NCBI GenBank assembly: GCA_900312665.1
Contig: ONZQ02000012.1
Location: forward strand, 787,062-851,061
Length of the DNA: 64,000 bases
Source of the DNA: Cephalotrichum gorgonifer
Lineage: Eukaryota; Ascomycota; Sordariomycetes; Microascales; Microascaceae
Direction of reading: 5' to 3'
The notes below the pieces were generated by a model, which did no database searches, had not been told where the DNA came from, and saw only the letters and a list, made by a program, of their open reading frames with translations. Within the stretch, counting starts at the first letter, position 1. Each line of letters opens with the position of its first letter. Made by a program: the position numbers and the translations under genes. Shown in pieces: positions 35,275 through 46,770 of the stretch.

Positions 35275-37058
35275 GATGTGGTGATGGGGAGGGAGCAACT
35301 TATATGCATCTAGGGGGGAGGTCAGGAAGGGTTATTTTTACATGGAGTAAGTAACTGGGAAAAGGGTGGCGGGGGGAAATGGTGTATGATATGATTCTCG
35401 ATGGGGTAGTACAAGATAGGATGAATGGGTCCCCTCGGCTGTTGATATCGACGTGGTGGCGTCCCAAGGAAGAATGAATACTTTTGGTTTCCGATATCTT
35501 GTTCATCCCCTCCTCCATGTGACAGGAGAAGTTTAGAGATAATTGGTACGGTGGTGTGTACCACTCTCCTCGGTGTTCTCAGGTAAGAAAGTGTCCATCA
35601 AGGCCCAGCTCACCCAACAGTTCCAGGGCAAACAATCCCTGGAGAACCAGCTTCTCAGCGCGGGGTGGTTGATATCAACATTTGCAATCCAAGCTACCCA
35701 TTGGACAGGGGTTTCTCGGGGGCTATGTATAGTCGAAGCACTGGACTGGAGTGTGCCTCACGAAAGCACTACTGTCTGACTTGGAGACAGTCCAGGCTGG
35801 CACGGCATGGCGTGCCCGTCAGCGCCGAGGCGAGCCGGGGCAAGCAGTGGGGTTGTGCGGCAATGACCGACTAGTCCGTCTGTGTGATGACGCAAGGAAC
35901 ATTTGAGGTCGCGTTTGTGAACATAGGATATATCCGGAGTAGATATTGGGCCTTCCCAAAGGGCTGAAATTAACTTCCGTGGTACATGATAGAGACCCGA
36001 GACTGGCCTTCATGAGTCAGTAGAGCAAATCTATTATGAGGTATCGAAGAAGTATGAAGTAGAGTCTTGGAGAGGGGCTAAGATGTCTTGTCTCCTCCTC
36101 CACTGTAATGTACGAAGTAGGAAGGTATTATTATAGCGGATGCTGACACAGGAGACTTAGACCGATTGGGGATGCGTCGTCTGGACTTAGGAAGGTGTCG
36201 CAGGGGCCTCCTCTCCTCGCGTATCGTGCTTGGTATCTTGAGTTTACAAGTATGCCCTGCGAGATGCAAGACCGCATGTCCTCCTTGGGGAGAAGCCGTA
36301 TTCACACTGGAGTAACGATTTAGTAGGAAAAGTTCCGGAGCGATCAGGTCCTTGGGAGGGGGAGATCTCCCTCGAGCTCGCTTTCTCAGGAGGAGAGGTA
36401 GTTCGTGCTTAAGAGTCTTGATTTCGACATTTCATGACTGATGCTGTCAAAAGGTGGTGAAAGCCCCTTTTTTGTTAACTTTTTTGTTGCTTAGATCGAT
36501 GAAAAAAAGTCCCCGGCAGTTGGTTGCGCTGCAGGATGACTCCATCAACACGAAATACGACGAAATACGGTACGGAGGGTGACATTTCTGGGCGGTTTTA
36601 TTCTGTTGCCTGGAGGTATTGCTGGAGGTACGTCTGGTGCTTTTTTATTCTGCTGCCTGAACTGAAGGGCATGAAACTTGCTTTTCCCCACCACGGTGCC
36701 GCCGGCAGCCGACGACCAACGCCTTGTACTTGTCAATGTTCAACGTTGGCTTATACCTATTTGTATAGCCCACCCGATCCTGTCAATACATAATATCGAG
36801 TCTTTGCCTTCTCTTTTTTATTTATGGTTGCTTGGACTCATATTCATCAATCGCTTGGAATACCTTCCGTCGAGTCCTCCTTGACTCCGCCATAGTAGTC
36901 CAGGGGAACGAAATTAGAAATCCAACAAGCACTATTATTAGGTACACTCGCCCCTGGAGGGAAGCTTCCTGGCTCATACGCCTTCTCTCACACCACCCCA
37001 CACCTCTACGCCACAACAGGGACAGACAAGTGAAGCTTCAACTTGTCTCCTCGCAACC
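35275..37058. other. spacer, no gene seen
   Basis: About 1.8 kb without a supported gene. Short frames (for example 35543-35779) lack motifs. TACGGAGGG occurs at 36571. The last ~250 bp include a pyrimidine-rich promoter-like stretch before the DUF4097-like gene. Confidence 0.45.
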
Positions 37059-38857
37059 ATGGGAAAAGCGGACGAAGAACAGGTGTACCTCCTGGCCCCG
37101 GCGCTGGACGCGGCCCAGATCGCCGCCATTGAGGACCGGGCCCACCGCCGCCGCCGAGTTCTACGGAGGGCGCTCCGTTTTACGACGGCCGCCGTGGCCG
37201 CGTTTGTCGTGTGGCACCTGTTTGCCCACGCGGTTGGCTTCATTCAGGTTCGTCGGCGCCTTTTTTTTCTTCTTCTTTTCCCATTCATCTTGATTGTCCG
37301 TTCTTGGGACCCCTATACCCTTTCAAATCGATCACCTTCCTCGCTGGTGCTGCTGGCGGGGATGGTTGACGGAAGCTGTGGACGGGGCGAAACGTCTAGT
37401 TTGCCTGTTCACTTCCTTCATCGTGTGCATTCCTTGGAGGGCGTTTCGTCCTTTGTCTTTTGTAGAGAGAGCTTCCCTGCCCTGTCCCGAAAACCATGTA
37501 GACCTTTCTGTATCCAAGGAGCACTTACTGTCCCTCTGTTATGAGCATCATATCCAGAATACATGTACATACTTGCCGCCTCTCTGACAACCCACACCCG
37601 CCCCTTAATCCCATTCCAGTCCCTCACTCACTAACATAACTGGGTGATCAACAGATATTCTCCCGCCGCCACCAGTGCGGGGGGTCCGCCCCGTACTCCT
37701 GCGGCCCGGAAAACTATGAGCTCGAGTCGGAGACGTTCCCCCTCCGGACCAGCACCGACGAGCGCATCTCCGTCATCCAGAAGATCCTCCACGACCACGA
37801 CCATGACCACGACCACGGCCGGTTCCCCCAGGTCTGGGGCACCATCGAGGTCCGCGCCGCCGAGCACGACGACGACCCTGCAGAGGTCACCCTCCGCGTG
37901 TCGGCCAACGACCCCGAAATCCCCGTGGAGGTGACCTTCGACGAGGAGCGGCTGGCCCTCACGGTCGCAACGCCGCGCCGGTTCCGCTGGGACGGGTGGG
38001 GCAACCCCTGCGTGCACGTCGAGGCGGTGGTGTACATCCCCGGCCTCGCGGAGCTGGACGAGCTCCTCATCGACTCCATCTCGCTCAACATCGCCCTCAA
38101 GGACGGCCTCCAGCTCGCCGCCAGGCGCATCTCCGCCGCGACCGTCTCCGGTAAGATCGACGTCGAGGGCGGCGACCTCCCGGTCCGGGAGTCGGTGTCG
38201 CTGCGCTCCGTCTCGGGACACATCACGGCCACGGTGCCCGTCGTGGAGCGGATAGACGCGCGCAGCAAGTCCGGCGCCGTCGAGGTGCGCCTCGTTGCGC
38301 CGCGCGCCGTGGGCGCCCCGACGTCCGACCTCGCCGTCGAGACCGCCTCGGGCCGCATCGACGTTAAGAGGGTGGGCGACCTGCCGCTGGTGGCCTACTC
38401 CCACTCCGTGAACAGCGTGTCCGGGTCCATCACCGTCGAGCTCCCCTTCACGACCGAGTCGAGGATCACCTCCACCTCGGGCCGCATCTCCGCCGTGCTG
38501 AAGCCGTTCCTGGGCGAGGAGCCCCGCGAGGGCTCGCTGACGACGAAGACGGTGAGCGGGAGCGTGGACGTCACGGTCAGCGACCCCGTCGGCAGCGAGG
38601 GTCGCGTGGAGAAGCTGGGCGGGCTGAGGTCGAGCCACGAGACCGTCAGCGGCTCGCAGAAGCTGAGGTATCCGGCCGCGTGGGAGGGCGCGTTCGAGGG
38701 GAGGAGCCTCTCGGGGAGCCTCCGTGTCGAGGGGAAGGACGTGCGGATTGAGAAGAGCGGGAGGCGGGAGATCAAGGGGTGGAAGGGGGACGGGGAGTCG
38801 AAGCTGGTAGGGAAGACGCTGAGTGGGAGCTTTAGGCTGGTGATTGGGGACGAGTGA
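37059..38857 (+). CDS. membrane-anchored DUF4097-like beta-repeat protein
   Basis: Exons 37059-37247 and 37655-38857 (intron 37248-37654, donor GTTCGT, branch CTAAC near 37631, acceptor ACAG), 463 aa. Residues 41-62 form one hydrophobic segment (FTTAAVAAFVVWHLFAHAVGFI) preceded by a basic RAHRRRRVLRRAL stretch. This predicts a signal-anchored protein with the short basic N-terminus inside and the large C-terminus outside or luminal. The C-terminal ~300 residues contain repeated strand-turn units such as SVSGHITATV, TASGRIDVKR, SVSGSITVEL, STSGRISAVL, TVSGSVDVTV and SLSGSLRVEG. This is the pattern of DUF4097/adhesin-like right-handed beta-helix proteins. An alternating His/Asp patch (HDHDHDHDHG, about residues 109-118) lies just before it. 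Function is unknown. The 407-nt intron is long for this window, so an alternative exon inside it is possible. Confidence 0.83.
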
Positions 38858-39140
38858 CTTTTCAGTGAAAGTGAGAGAAGAAAAAGAGAAGGTGGGAAGG
38901 GAAGCAAGTGAACATAACTTCGGGAAACGATGGAGGCCGGGGAGGGAAAGGAAAATGAGATTGGCCTGTGTAATCACTCGGATGGGACGGCGCCTTTTTA
39001 TTTAGGTATCTGCACACGAATGTCCTTTTTACAGTTTGTATAAGTCGTGATATTTATACCTCCTGATGATCCCATCAGTGCCCAGCCTCTCTATCCACTA
39101 TTCGTACACATACACACACACACTTCTTACACAAAAGCAA

Positions 39141-41288
39141 CTATAGAACAGACATATGGCACTTCTCCAGAATCTCCCGGTCCACCTTCTTATACCTCAC
39201 CTCGTACGTCATCAGCTTCTCCAGCCCGGGCAGGTGCACACCCAGGCTCGGCAGCGCAACCATCATCCCCAGCCCCCCGCGGCCGGGGACCGTCCCCCCG
39301 CCGTCCCCCTCCAGATCCACCACGCCGTCGTAGTACACCGCGGGCAGCGTGTACCTCACCTTCCCCGGCGCGTGGCCCACCAGGAGCGCCTCCAGCCTCT
39401 CCCTCTCCTCGCGGCCCAGCGCGGCCTTGAAGGCCTTGGAGTGCTCCGGCCGGAAGGGCGCCACGGTGAAGCGGCCCGGGATCCGAAGCCGCAGGAGCAC
39501 CCAGAACCGACCGTCGAAGAGGCGCCACTTCTTCCGGACGTAGGTCCACCGGGGCTTCATCCGCACGACGCCGTGCCCGTGGTGGGGGAAGCCCTTGGCC
39601 TGGAAGTAGTGGGCTTCGGGGAGCGGGTTTGGGGCGGGGTAGGGCGCGCGGGAGAGGAGCCACCGGGCGGCACCAGCCCCGCTACTGCTGCTGCTGCTGC
39701 CGTCGGGGAGCCGCGACAGGAGGACGCTGGCGATGTTAAAGGAGGCCGGTTGGGAGGTCGGGTGGGCGGGCGTCGCGAGGCGCGGGAAGAGGCGGGAGAC
39801 GGTGCCTTGCAGGGAGGGGAGGGCGGGGGAGTGCGTCTCAGGGGAGACGACCTCGATGATCCGTCTCACGAGCAGCGCGGCGACGGTGCGGTTCCTCTCT
39901 AGGTCCTCACCGGGGTGTAGGTCCGGGAACTCGACCTCCAGCGTCCCGGCGTTGGTCCGGAAATCGAGCACGTTTGTCCGCTCCAGGAGAAGCTGCCTAG
40001 CCTCCTCCTCCTCGCCCTGCACCCTCTCCCTCACCCTCTCCGCGAGGCGCAGTATCGCGGGGCGCCGGAGGGCCTCGGGGAGCTCGTGATTGCGCACCAA
40101 GTGCCTCACGGCGTTGCGCGTCGTGAGGCCCGGGTCCGCGTTCGTGGGGTCCTCGAACCAGGTTATCCCGTTCTGCTCGCACGTCGCGATCAGCCTGTCC
40201 TTCTCGAAGTCCAGGAGGGGCCTGCAGATGCGCACGCCGCCGTCCTCCGTGTCGAGCTGGTCGAGCTCGGGCTTTTCCTTGGACCTCGGCGTCTCCCCAC
40301 CCCATTCTTCTATTAAGTCGTCGTACCCTTCTTCGTATGTGTAGTTCTCGTGGTCCTCCGGGGGCGGCCGGGGCTTCACATCGAGGTAGGACAGCCGGTC
40401 GTCTATGGGGACCCTCAGCTGCGGCCGCATGTCGGACAGCAGGTCCCTCCGCAGGCCGTGCGCTTCCTTCCTCCGTATATTGTACGTCAGAGGCGGCCGC
40501 TTCCCCGCCATCTGGTCCACGAACCCGCTCTGGTAGGCCCCGTGCATGTCGTAGCATTCAGGTATGTCGTTAGATCTCCGCATGCCCGCCAGCCCGCGCG
40601 CCGGGTGGCCGCCCAGGAGCCTCATAAGCACCGTCTCGTGCATGTCATCGGCGTGGTGGCCCAGGAACAGGTTGTCGATGTTCCCCCACGCGCACGTCTC
40701 GCCTAGGAGCCTGTAGCGGAGGCGACGCGCCGCCGTCTCGAGGTTGGTCAGGGTCAGGGGGTCGACGTCGCCCCAGTTGAGCTCGAGGACCCGCGGGCTG
40801 ATGTGTCGCATCTTTCCGAGCTCGGCCACGACGGCCCTGGCCTCCTGGGCACTGTTCGGGCGTAGCTTGTGGTCGATGACCATGGCGGTAACGTCGGAGC
40901 AGGGGCTATCACCGATGAGGAAGGTTGGGTTCTGGGTTCGGAGGAGGGAGAAGAGGTATGCGAGGGCCATTGAGTCGACACCGCCGCTGGTGGCGAGGCC
41001 TGTTGGGACGGCCCGGGGCAGTCAGTGGATGTGTCCCTCTCATGCTTGCTTGAGGTTGAGGCAGAGAAAGGGAGAAGGAGTAGAGGCGAGAGAGAGAGAG
41101 GGCGTACCTATGGTGCGGTGGCGCGAGTGCCGCGCTCGCGGATGCAGCCGCGGACATGTCGCCTGGAGCGCATCTGTGAACTCCAGCAGGGACACAGGCT
41201 TTGCGCTGTGGTGAAAGACGCGCGCAATGGGTCCCATTGCGCCATCCTTGAGAGTCTGTCTGACTCTGTCTAGGTTAGGGAGTGTCAA
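39141..41288 (-). CDS. tRNA(Ile)-lysidine synthase-like PP-loop ATPase (TilS family)
   Basis: Exons 41288-41108 and 40999-39141 (intron 41107-41000, donor GTACGC, acceptor AACAG), 679 aa. The PP-loop ATP-binding motif SGGVDS is at residues 65-70, just after the splice junction. It is followed by AMVIDHKLR, then NLFLGHHADDMHETVLMRLLGG and a downstream WFEDPTNADPGLTTRNAVRH block. All are TilS-family signatures. TilS converts C34 of the CAU-anticodon tRNA-Ile to lysidine so that it reads AUA. In eukaryotes this is expected in mitochondria. The C-terminal half (RFWVLLRLRIPGRF and onward) is fungal-type, with low-complexity insertions (poly-Ser near 39690). I see no obvious presequence in the first exon, so organelle targeting is inferred. 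The start is divergent from the SAM carrier gene. Confidence 0.87.
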
Positions 41289-41653
41289 TCCAGTTTTTTT
41301 CTGTCTTCTTCTTTCCTGGGATCTTTTAGTCCTGCATCGTAGCTCCTAATAAGCTTTCAGCTGCCAGTGCCAGTGGCAGGTATTTTGGTACCTATTTCTT
41401 GAAGGAGCTTGGACCACCCCACTTGGAGAAAAAAAAAAGTTGGGACCCTGGACTCACCTCGGTGAGAAAGCTCCGATTTTTGCTCCGATACCAGCTGGGA
41501 TAAGCCCGCATTCCGACTCCCGACTTTCCCACCTCCCACCTCCTCCACCTCCTGAAAACGACCGCGTTTCCAACAACCCCCCCGCCTCAAATGCGGCTCC
41601 GACCACCCTAGCGAAACCCCGCGATACCCCTCACCTCCCCCCCGGTCACAACA
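41289..41653. promoter_or_regulatory. divergent promoter TilS-like / PET8
   Basis: A 365-bp interval between two divergent start codons whose products both plausibly act in mitochondria. The PET8 side is C-rich and pyrimidine-heavy; an inverted motif CTGCCAGTGCCAGTGGCAG lies near 41361. No TATA box is evident. Confidence 0.5.
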
Positions 41654-42550
41654 ATGGCGACCGAACCTCCCTTCACAGCCGCGCTCCTCGCCGGCGCCCT
41701 CGCCGGCACGACCGTCGACCTGACCCTCTTCCCCCTCGACACCCTCAAGACCCGCCTCCAGTCCCCGCAGGGCCTCATCCGCTCCGGCGGCCTCACGGGA
41801 ATCTACCGCGGCCTCTCCTCCGTCCTCATTGGCTCCGCGCCCGGCGCCTCCCTCTTCTTCATCACCTACGAGTCCACAAAGTCGCTCCTCCACCACTCCC
41901 TAGGCGCTGCCGCCGGGGAGGGCAAGGGGTCCGCGATGAGGGGCGCGGGCGTGCACATGCTCGCCGCGTCCCTGGGCGAGGTGGCCGCGTGCTCCGTCCG
42001 CGTGCCGACGGAGGTCATCAAGCAGCGCGCCCAGGCGGGACAGCACGCCTCGTCCGCCATGGCCCTCCGCGCCATCCTCGACGCCCGGGCGGAGATCGGG
42101 CTCGCGGGCGTGTGGAGGCAGCTGTACCGCGGCTGGGGCATTACCGTCATGCGCGAGGTGCCCTTCACCGTCATCCAGTTCCCGCTATGGGAGTACCTCA
42201 AGGAGCGCGCGCGCGCGCGCCGCGGCGCCTCGGCTGCTGCTTCAGCTGCTGCCCGCGGCGGCAAGGAGGAGGATATAGGGGCGCTGGAGAGCGCGTTCTA
42301 CGGCTCCGTGTCCGGTGCCGCGGCTGCCGGCCTGACGACGCCCCTGGACGTGCTGAAGACCCGCGTCATGCTCGCCTCCAACACGAAGCCGTCCGTGAGG
42401 GGGATACTGACGAATATACTGCGCGACGAGGGGCCTAAGGCGCTCTTCTCGGGCTTGGGGCCGCGCGTGGCGTGGATTAGTGTCGGAGGGGCGATATTCT
42501 TGGGGAGTTATCAGTGGGGAGTGAATACGCTTACGTCCGCTGGGTTCTGA
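41654..42550 (+). CDS. PET8: mitochondrial S-adenosylmethionine carrier (PET8/SAMC)
   Basis: Single exon, 298 aa, the normal size of a mitochondrial carrier. Three carrier repeats are visible through their signature motifs: FPLDTLKTRLQ (about residues 26-36), VPTEVIKQRAQ (about 117-127) and TPLDVLKTRV (about 226-235). The repeat-1 region AGALAGTTVDLTLFPLDTLK with GGLTGIYRGL, and IQFPLWEYLK in repeat 2, match the SAM-carrier subfamily. It imports S-adenosylmethionine across the inner membrane for mitochondrial methylation and for biotin and lipoate synthesis. An Ala/Arg-rich insertion (RARARRGASAAASAAARGG) encoded by a GC-repeat stretch near 42208 expands the loop between repeats 2 and 3. Confidence 0.93.
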   Translation: MATEPPFTAALLAGALAGTTVDLTLFPLDTLKTRLQSPQGLIRSGGLTGIYRGLSSVLIGSAPGASLFFITYESTKSLLHHSLGAAAGEGKGSAMRGAGVHMLAASLGEVAACSVRVPTEVIKQRAQAGQHASSAMALRAILDARAEIGLAGVWRQLYRGWGITVMREVPFTVIQFPLWEYLKERARARRGASAAASAAARGGKEEDIGALESAFYGSVSGAAAAGLTTPLDVLKTRVMLASNTKPSVRGILTNILRDEGPKALFSGLGPRVAWISVGGAIFLGSYQWGVNTLTSAGF

Positions 42551-43232
42551 GCGGGCCGGAGGAGAGGAAAGAGGAGACGAGGGAGACCGCGGAGGGGAGT
42601 GGAGGACTTCCTTCGCGACAGAAGGTTCCGGTTCCAGGTCTCTGGCCGGCGTGTATAAATCTCACTGGATGGAAAGGGGGAGAGGAGAGGTAAAGGGGAG
42701 AAAGTGGGGGGAGGGTAAAGGACCTACTCCATGACGAAGGCTGGGGTGCAGCTCCCCGGCGTGTATCAGTGACAATCCCACCAGAGGAGGCGCTTTTTTT
42801 TCGAGCCCGTGTATTATAGACGACGCATTTGCATTTCACGATAGAGCAGATAGAGGGCAGCAGGCACATGAAGAGGAATAATCATGAAGCAAGATAGAGG
42901 CAAAAGTATAAGCGCGAGACATATACTGCTAGCTTCACTCACTGGCTTCGCCGACATAGATACTTCGCTGGTGATCCTCTCGAACCTCACAGTGAACAGC
43001 ACGGAACGAAACAGGGCACAACACAAAACACCATATATACAAGAGTAAGCATTAAGAATTAAAGAACACGCCCCGCACAGCTCGCGTTCCAACGCGGAAC
43101 CGCAAACCCCCCCCCCCCTTTTTCTCCCCTTCTCCCCTTCTCGCTACCAACTCCAAGATCAGCCCAGCCCCTCACCAGCTCCACGACCAGCCCACTACGC
43201 AATCCGATCAACATGCATCCAAGAACTCCCCT
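42551..43232. other. convergent 3' spacer
   Basis: About 680 bp between the PET8 and WDR48-like stop codons. A C10-type run lies near 43108. No gene is seen. Confidence 0.5.
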
Positions 43233-46200
43233 TCAAGCAGCGCTCCCTTCGTCCCCGCCCTCCGACTGCGCGGCTCCGCTCTCAACGCCCACCTCGCTGC
43301 CATTAGCCTGCGCCCGCAGACGCAGCTGCTTCCTCCCGTTCGCGCGATAATGCAGCACGACATCGGTGCCACCCTTCCACACATGGGCCCGGAGAGTAGC
43401 CAGCGTCATCATATTCGGAAGCACCTGATTCACCCCCGTTAGCAAAACGTCCTAAGACACCTTCACTCCCTCACCATATATCGGTTGTCGTGGGGAGCAA
43501 AACTCACCTGCTCGTTGCAGTACAGCTCCAGGTACTCCTCTGGCTTCAGCGTCCCCGGCCTCACGGTCTCCGGGTTCTCGTAGTCCAGGTCCAGCCTCTC
43601 CGCCACGTACGCCAGGATCTTGCGCACCCTCAGCATCCGGTTCGCGTTGAGCCGGTTGTTGTTGTCCGTGCTGGGGAGGGGCGGCAGCTCGTCCTGGTAC
43701 GGCAGCAGCACGAACGACACCTTGACGGGATCCTTGAACGGAGTCTGGCCCAGCAGCAGGAGGTCGCCGAGCCACATCGATGTCTTTTGCTCAATGATGT
43801 CCGTGTCCCGCCCGACGCTCTCGATCGTCCCGATGTACACGTTCGAGCTCTCGCCGCTCGTCTCCTCCTTGACAATAACCTTAGTACCCCGAGGGAGGTT
43901 CAGAACCGGCGTGTCGATCGGTGGTGAAGGGCTGATGCCGCTCTCGACCGGCACGTCTGGCGTGACCGCCATGTGCTTCTCGTACTCGTTCCGGATGCGC
44001 TGCACGACGCCGAGGAAGTTGTCCTCGACCTCCTTCTCCGGCGGGTTCAGAGAGTCCTCCGACTCTTCCACCGTCTTCTCCTCCGTGACGACGGGCCTAT
44101 CCGTATTGGTGGAGGCGGAGCGGCTCGTCTTCTTACTGCCAAATGACATCCCCATACGGAACTTCTTCCCGAATGGCGTGGTGGAGCCCTTTCCGTTTTC
44201 ACCTTTGTCCTTGTCCTTGTCCTTCTCCTTCTCCTTCTCCTTCTCCTTCTCCTTATCTTTTTCGGTATCCGGCTCTGAGGATTTGGAGTCAGCCGCGGAC
44301 TCACCCGGCTGCGTGGAGAGAGCGGTGGCGGTGGGCTTGAGCGCACCGCCGTCGACGGGTGAAATGGCACTGGTAAAGTAGTCGTCATTGTCCCCAGACG
44401 CACGGCTCAACTGAGCCCCGGGGACAGGGGTAGTCCCCGCATCGGTTCCTACGGGGTGAGGAGTAGCATGCCCGATCGATAACCCAGGCGTCGGGCTCAG
44501 GTAGCCTGATCCGGAGGCGCGAGGAGTCAACAGACTCGGCGACTGAAGGCTGCCCCGCTCTGGGAGGCTGATGGCCATCGCCGGGTTCCCCTTCGCCGCC
44601 GCTACCCTCTTCTCCACCGCTTCATTTAGAGTCTTCCGGTAGGCACTGTCGCGTCGGATCTCTTCGTCGATTACCCCCGCAAACAGGTACCGCAGAACCC
44701 ACTTCCCGAGATTGACTGGGCAATGCCGTTAGCATCAACTTGCCTGTGGCTGGATACGGTTAGGAGGCGGCTTACTTCTTTGGTCTTCGCGGAAATCGGC
44801 GGCGTTCTCTAGCCCTAGCTCATCCGCATACACCTCCGCATCAAAGCAGTTGAAAGGATCCAGCGTGACAGTAATGCTACCAGAGCTAGTGTCGATGGAG
44901 CACCAGGGCGCGACAGCCTCGACAGTATTTACCGTCGGCTCGACGTCCTCGAGGTATCGCTTGCCGAAGCTTTGGATGGGTTTGCACTGTGACCAAGTTA
45001 GCTGCCCCTGTTCTGCTATCTCGGGTTTCGCTGGGATATCAAGGGAATGTGGCCGGTGGCCCAAAGCGAGACCCACCTGTATCAGATCCCACAACACCAC
45101 TTCTCCAGCGGTATCGACGGTAAGTGCCCGTCGTCGGTCGCTCATCAACTTGCACTTGACCAGCCCAAACTGTCCTTCGATCGTCTCCTCTGGTAGTTGG
45201 TAAATGGGCTCAACGTCAGTGTCCAGGTTCAGCACACCGGAGGACTCATTGACGACGAGCTTGGGCGGGTAAAACGCGGTATTCGAAATCCGGAGGATGC
45301 TCTTGGGTGAGATCTCCTTCGAAGTACTGGGCTTACCCTCGGTGGGTGACCTTGGCGACTGTGCTGTCGAGCGCGACGCGGAGGATGAGGCCCTATAGTG
45401 GCGGCGGTATACCTCGGGCAGCTGGATGTCGGTGCCCGTGGGCACATTCGTCCACCGGTTGATGGAGGAGCTAGCGGTTGCTGTCCAGATGTGGTCCTGG
45501 CAGGCCACCACTTTATTAACACTGTCGGTCTCCTTGGCGACGGCCAGGCTGAGACCATCGTCCATGTGATCGAGTGAACCGCGCACGTCCGTCTTCACGA
45601 CGAGACCGGAACGATCACTACTGTAGAATACGCCAAGGTCCGGTGACTGAGAGAAGAGTGACCACACGCTCTCATTGTGCATAGTAAAGGTGTACATGCA
45701 CCTGCCGGCCGTCACACTCCAGAGCTTGATAGTCTGGTCGGAGCTCCCAGTGAGGATGTGGTCACCGGCGTCGTTGACTAGGATTGCCCGGATATTGCCC
45801 GTGTGGCCGACAAACTTGGTAATCTTCTTGCCCGATTTGGGGTCCCATAACCTGACGATCGACTCCGGCCCCCCGTTGGCGATCAGGCTCCTGCCGGCAC
45901 TAAGCGCATAGACGGATCCCTTTTCCGGCTTCTCCTCGCCGCTGGTGTCGATGGAGAGAATCTTTCCGTTTCCGTTTAGATCCCAGAGGTAGATCCTCCT
46001 GTCCAGACCGCCCGACGCGACCCAAGGCGCCCCCATGTCGGCAGGTGGCGTCGCCAGGCACTTGACGTAGTCGGCATGCTCGCCAATGGTCTGGGGCGCG
46101 GCTTTCTCCTCGGAGCGGGGGCGCCACACCTTGACCGTCAGATCAGACGAGCCGGAAACGAGTGCGGTATTATTCTGGGCGAGTACGATGTCGTTCACCC

Positions 46201-46770
46201 AGGCCATATGGGCACGAGTCTGGGATCGGAACGTGGTTTTGGCGGGCGGGGGCTTGTTCGAAGAGTCCACGGCCGAGGACGAGGGAGGTCGCTTGAGGTC
46301 GAGGTTCAGGTCCCAGGCGCAAACAACGCCATCCCTACCGCCAGAGTAGCTGTCGTCGCATGACCGTTAGCATTGTAGACGAGGGGATTGGTTCCTAAGC
46401 CGGTTTGCCACAGGAGGGAGTTGAAGGAAGGGAGGCGCGATAGCTAGCAGGGTACTCACAGAATGGAGTTTTCGGCGTCAACGGCAAGGCCATTAACGCC
46501 GAGTTTGTGGCCAGCCGACGCCTTGGGCGACTCAATGACTGAGGGAATAACGGGGGTTAGCTAATGAAGGGCGATAGGTTTGCGCCTCGTGATCGCGCGA
46601 GGGTCGGGTTGCGCCCACGTATGGGTAGCAGATCTTCGAGAGTCGGGGGTCTCAGGTTCGTCGGGATGTGCTGTGGACCCGCCGGGGCGGCGAGACAGTT
46701 CTGGGAACTGGGCGAAGGAGGGAAGAAGCTCACCATAGCTGATCCGCTGGCGTATCTTCTTTGTAGCCAT
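43233..46770 (-). CDS. WDR48: WDR48/UAF1-like WD40 protein, deubiquitinase activator
   Basis: Exons 46770-46734, 46538-46460, 46349-44776, 44715-43508 and 43424-43233 (1029 aa, frame closed). The N-terminal ~330 residues are WD40 repeats, with units ending in SGGRDGVVCAWD, SGSSDLTVKVW, SGGLDRRIYLWD, GGPESIVRLWD and TGSSDQTIKLWS. A long segment follows with LMSDRRRALTVDTAGEVVLWDL. The C-terminal half has a Lys/Glu/Asp repeat (encoded near 44200-44265). It ends in a ubiquitin-fold-like region (VSFVLLPYQDELPPLP... LYCNEQVLPNMMTLATLRAHVWKGG). That combination matches WDR48/UAF1 (S. pombe Bun107), which binds and activates USP1/12/46-type deubiquitinases. The first exon is only 37 nt. Confidence 0.9.

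Noticed and set aside
37631..38977. 448-codon minus-strand frame antisense to the DUF4097-like gene
   Set aside because: A mirror frame of GC3-rich coding sequence; Asp/Arg/His-rich composition typical of antisense shadows.
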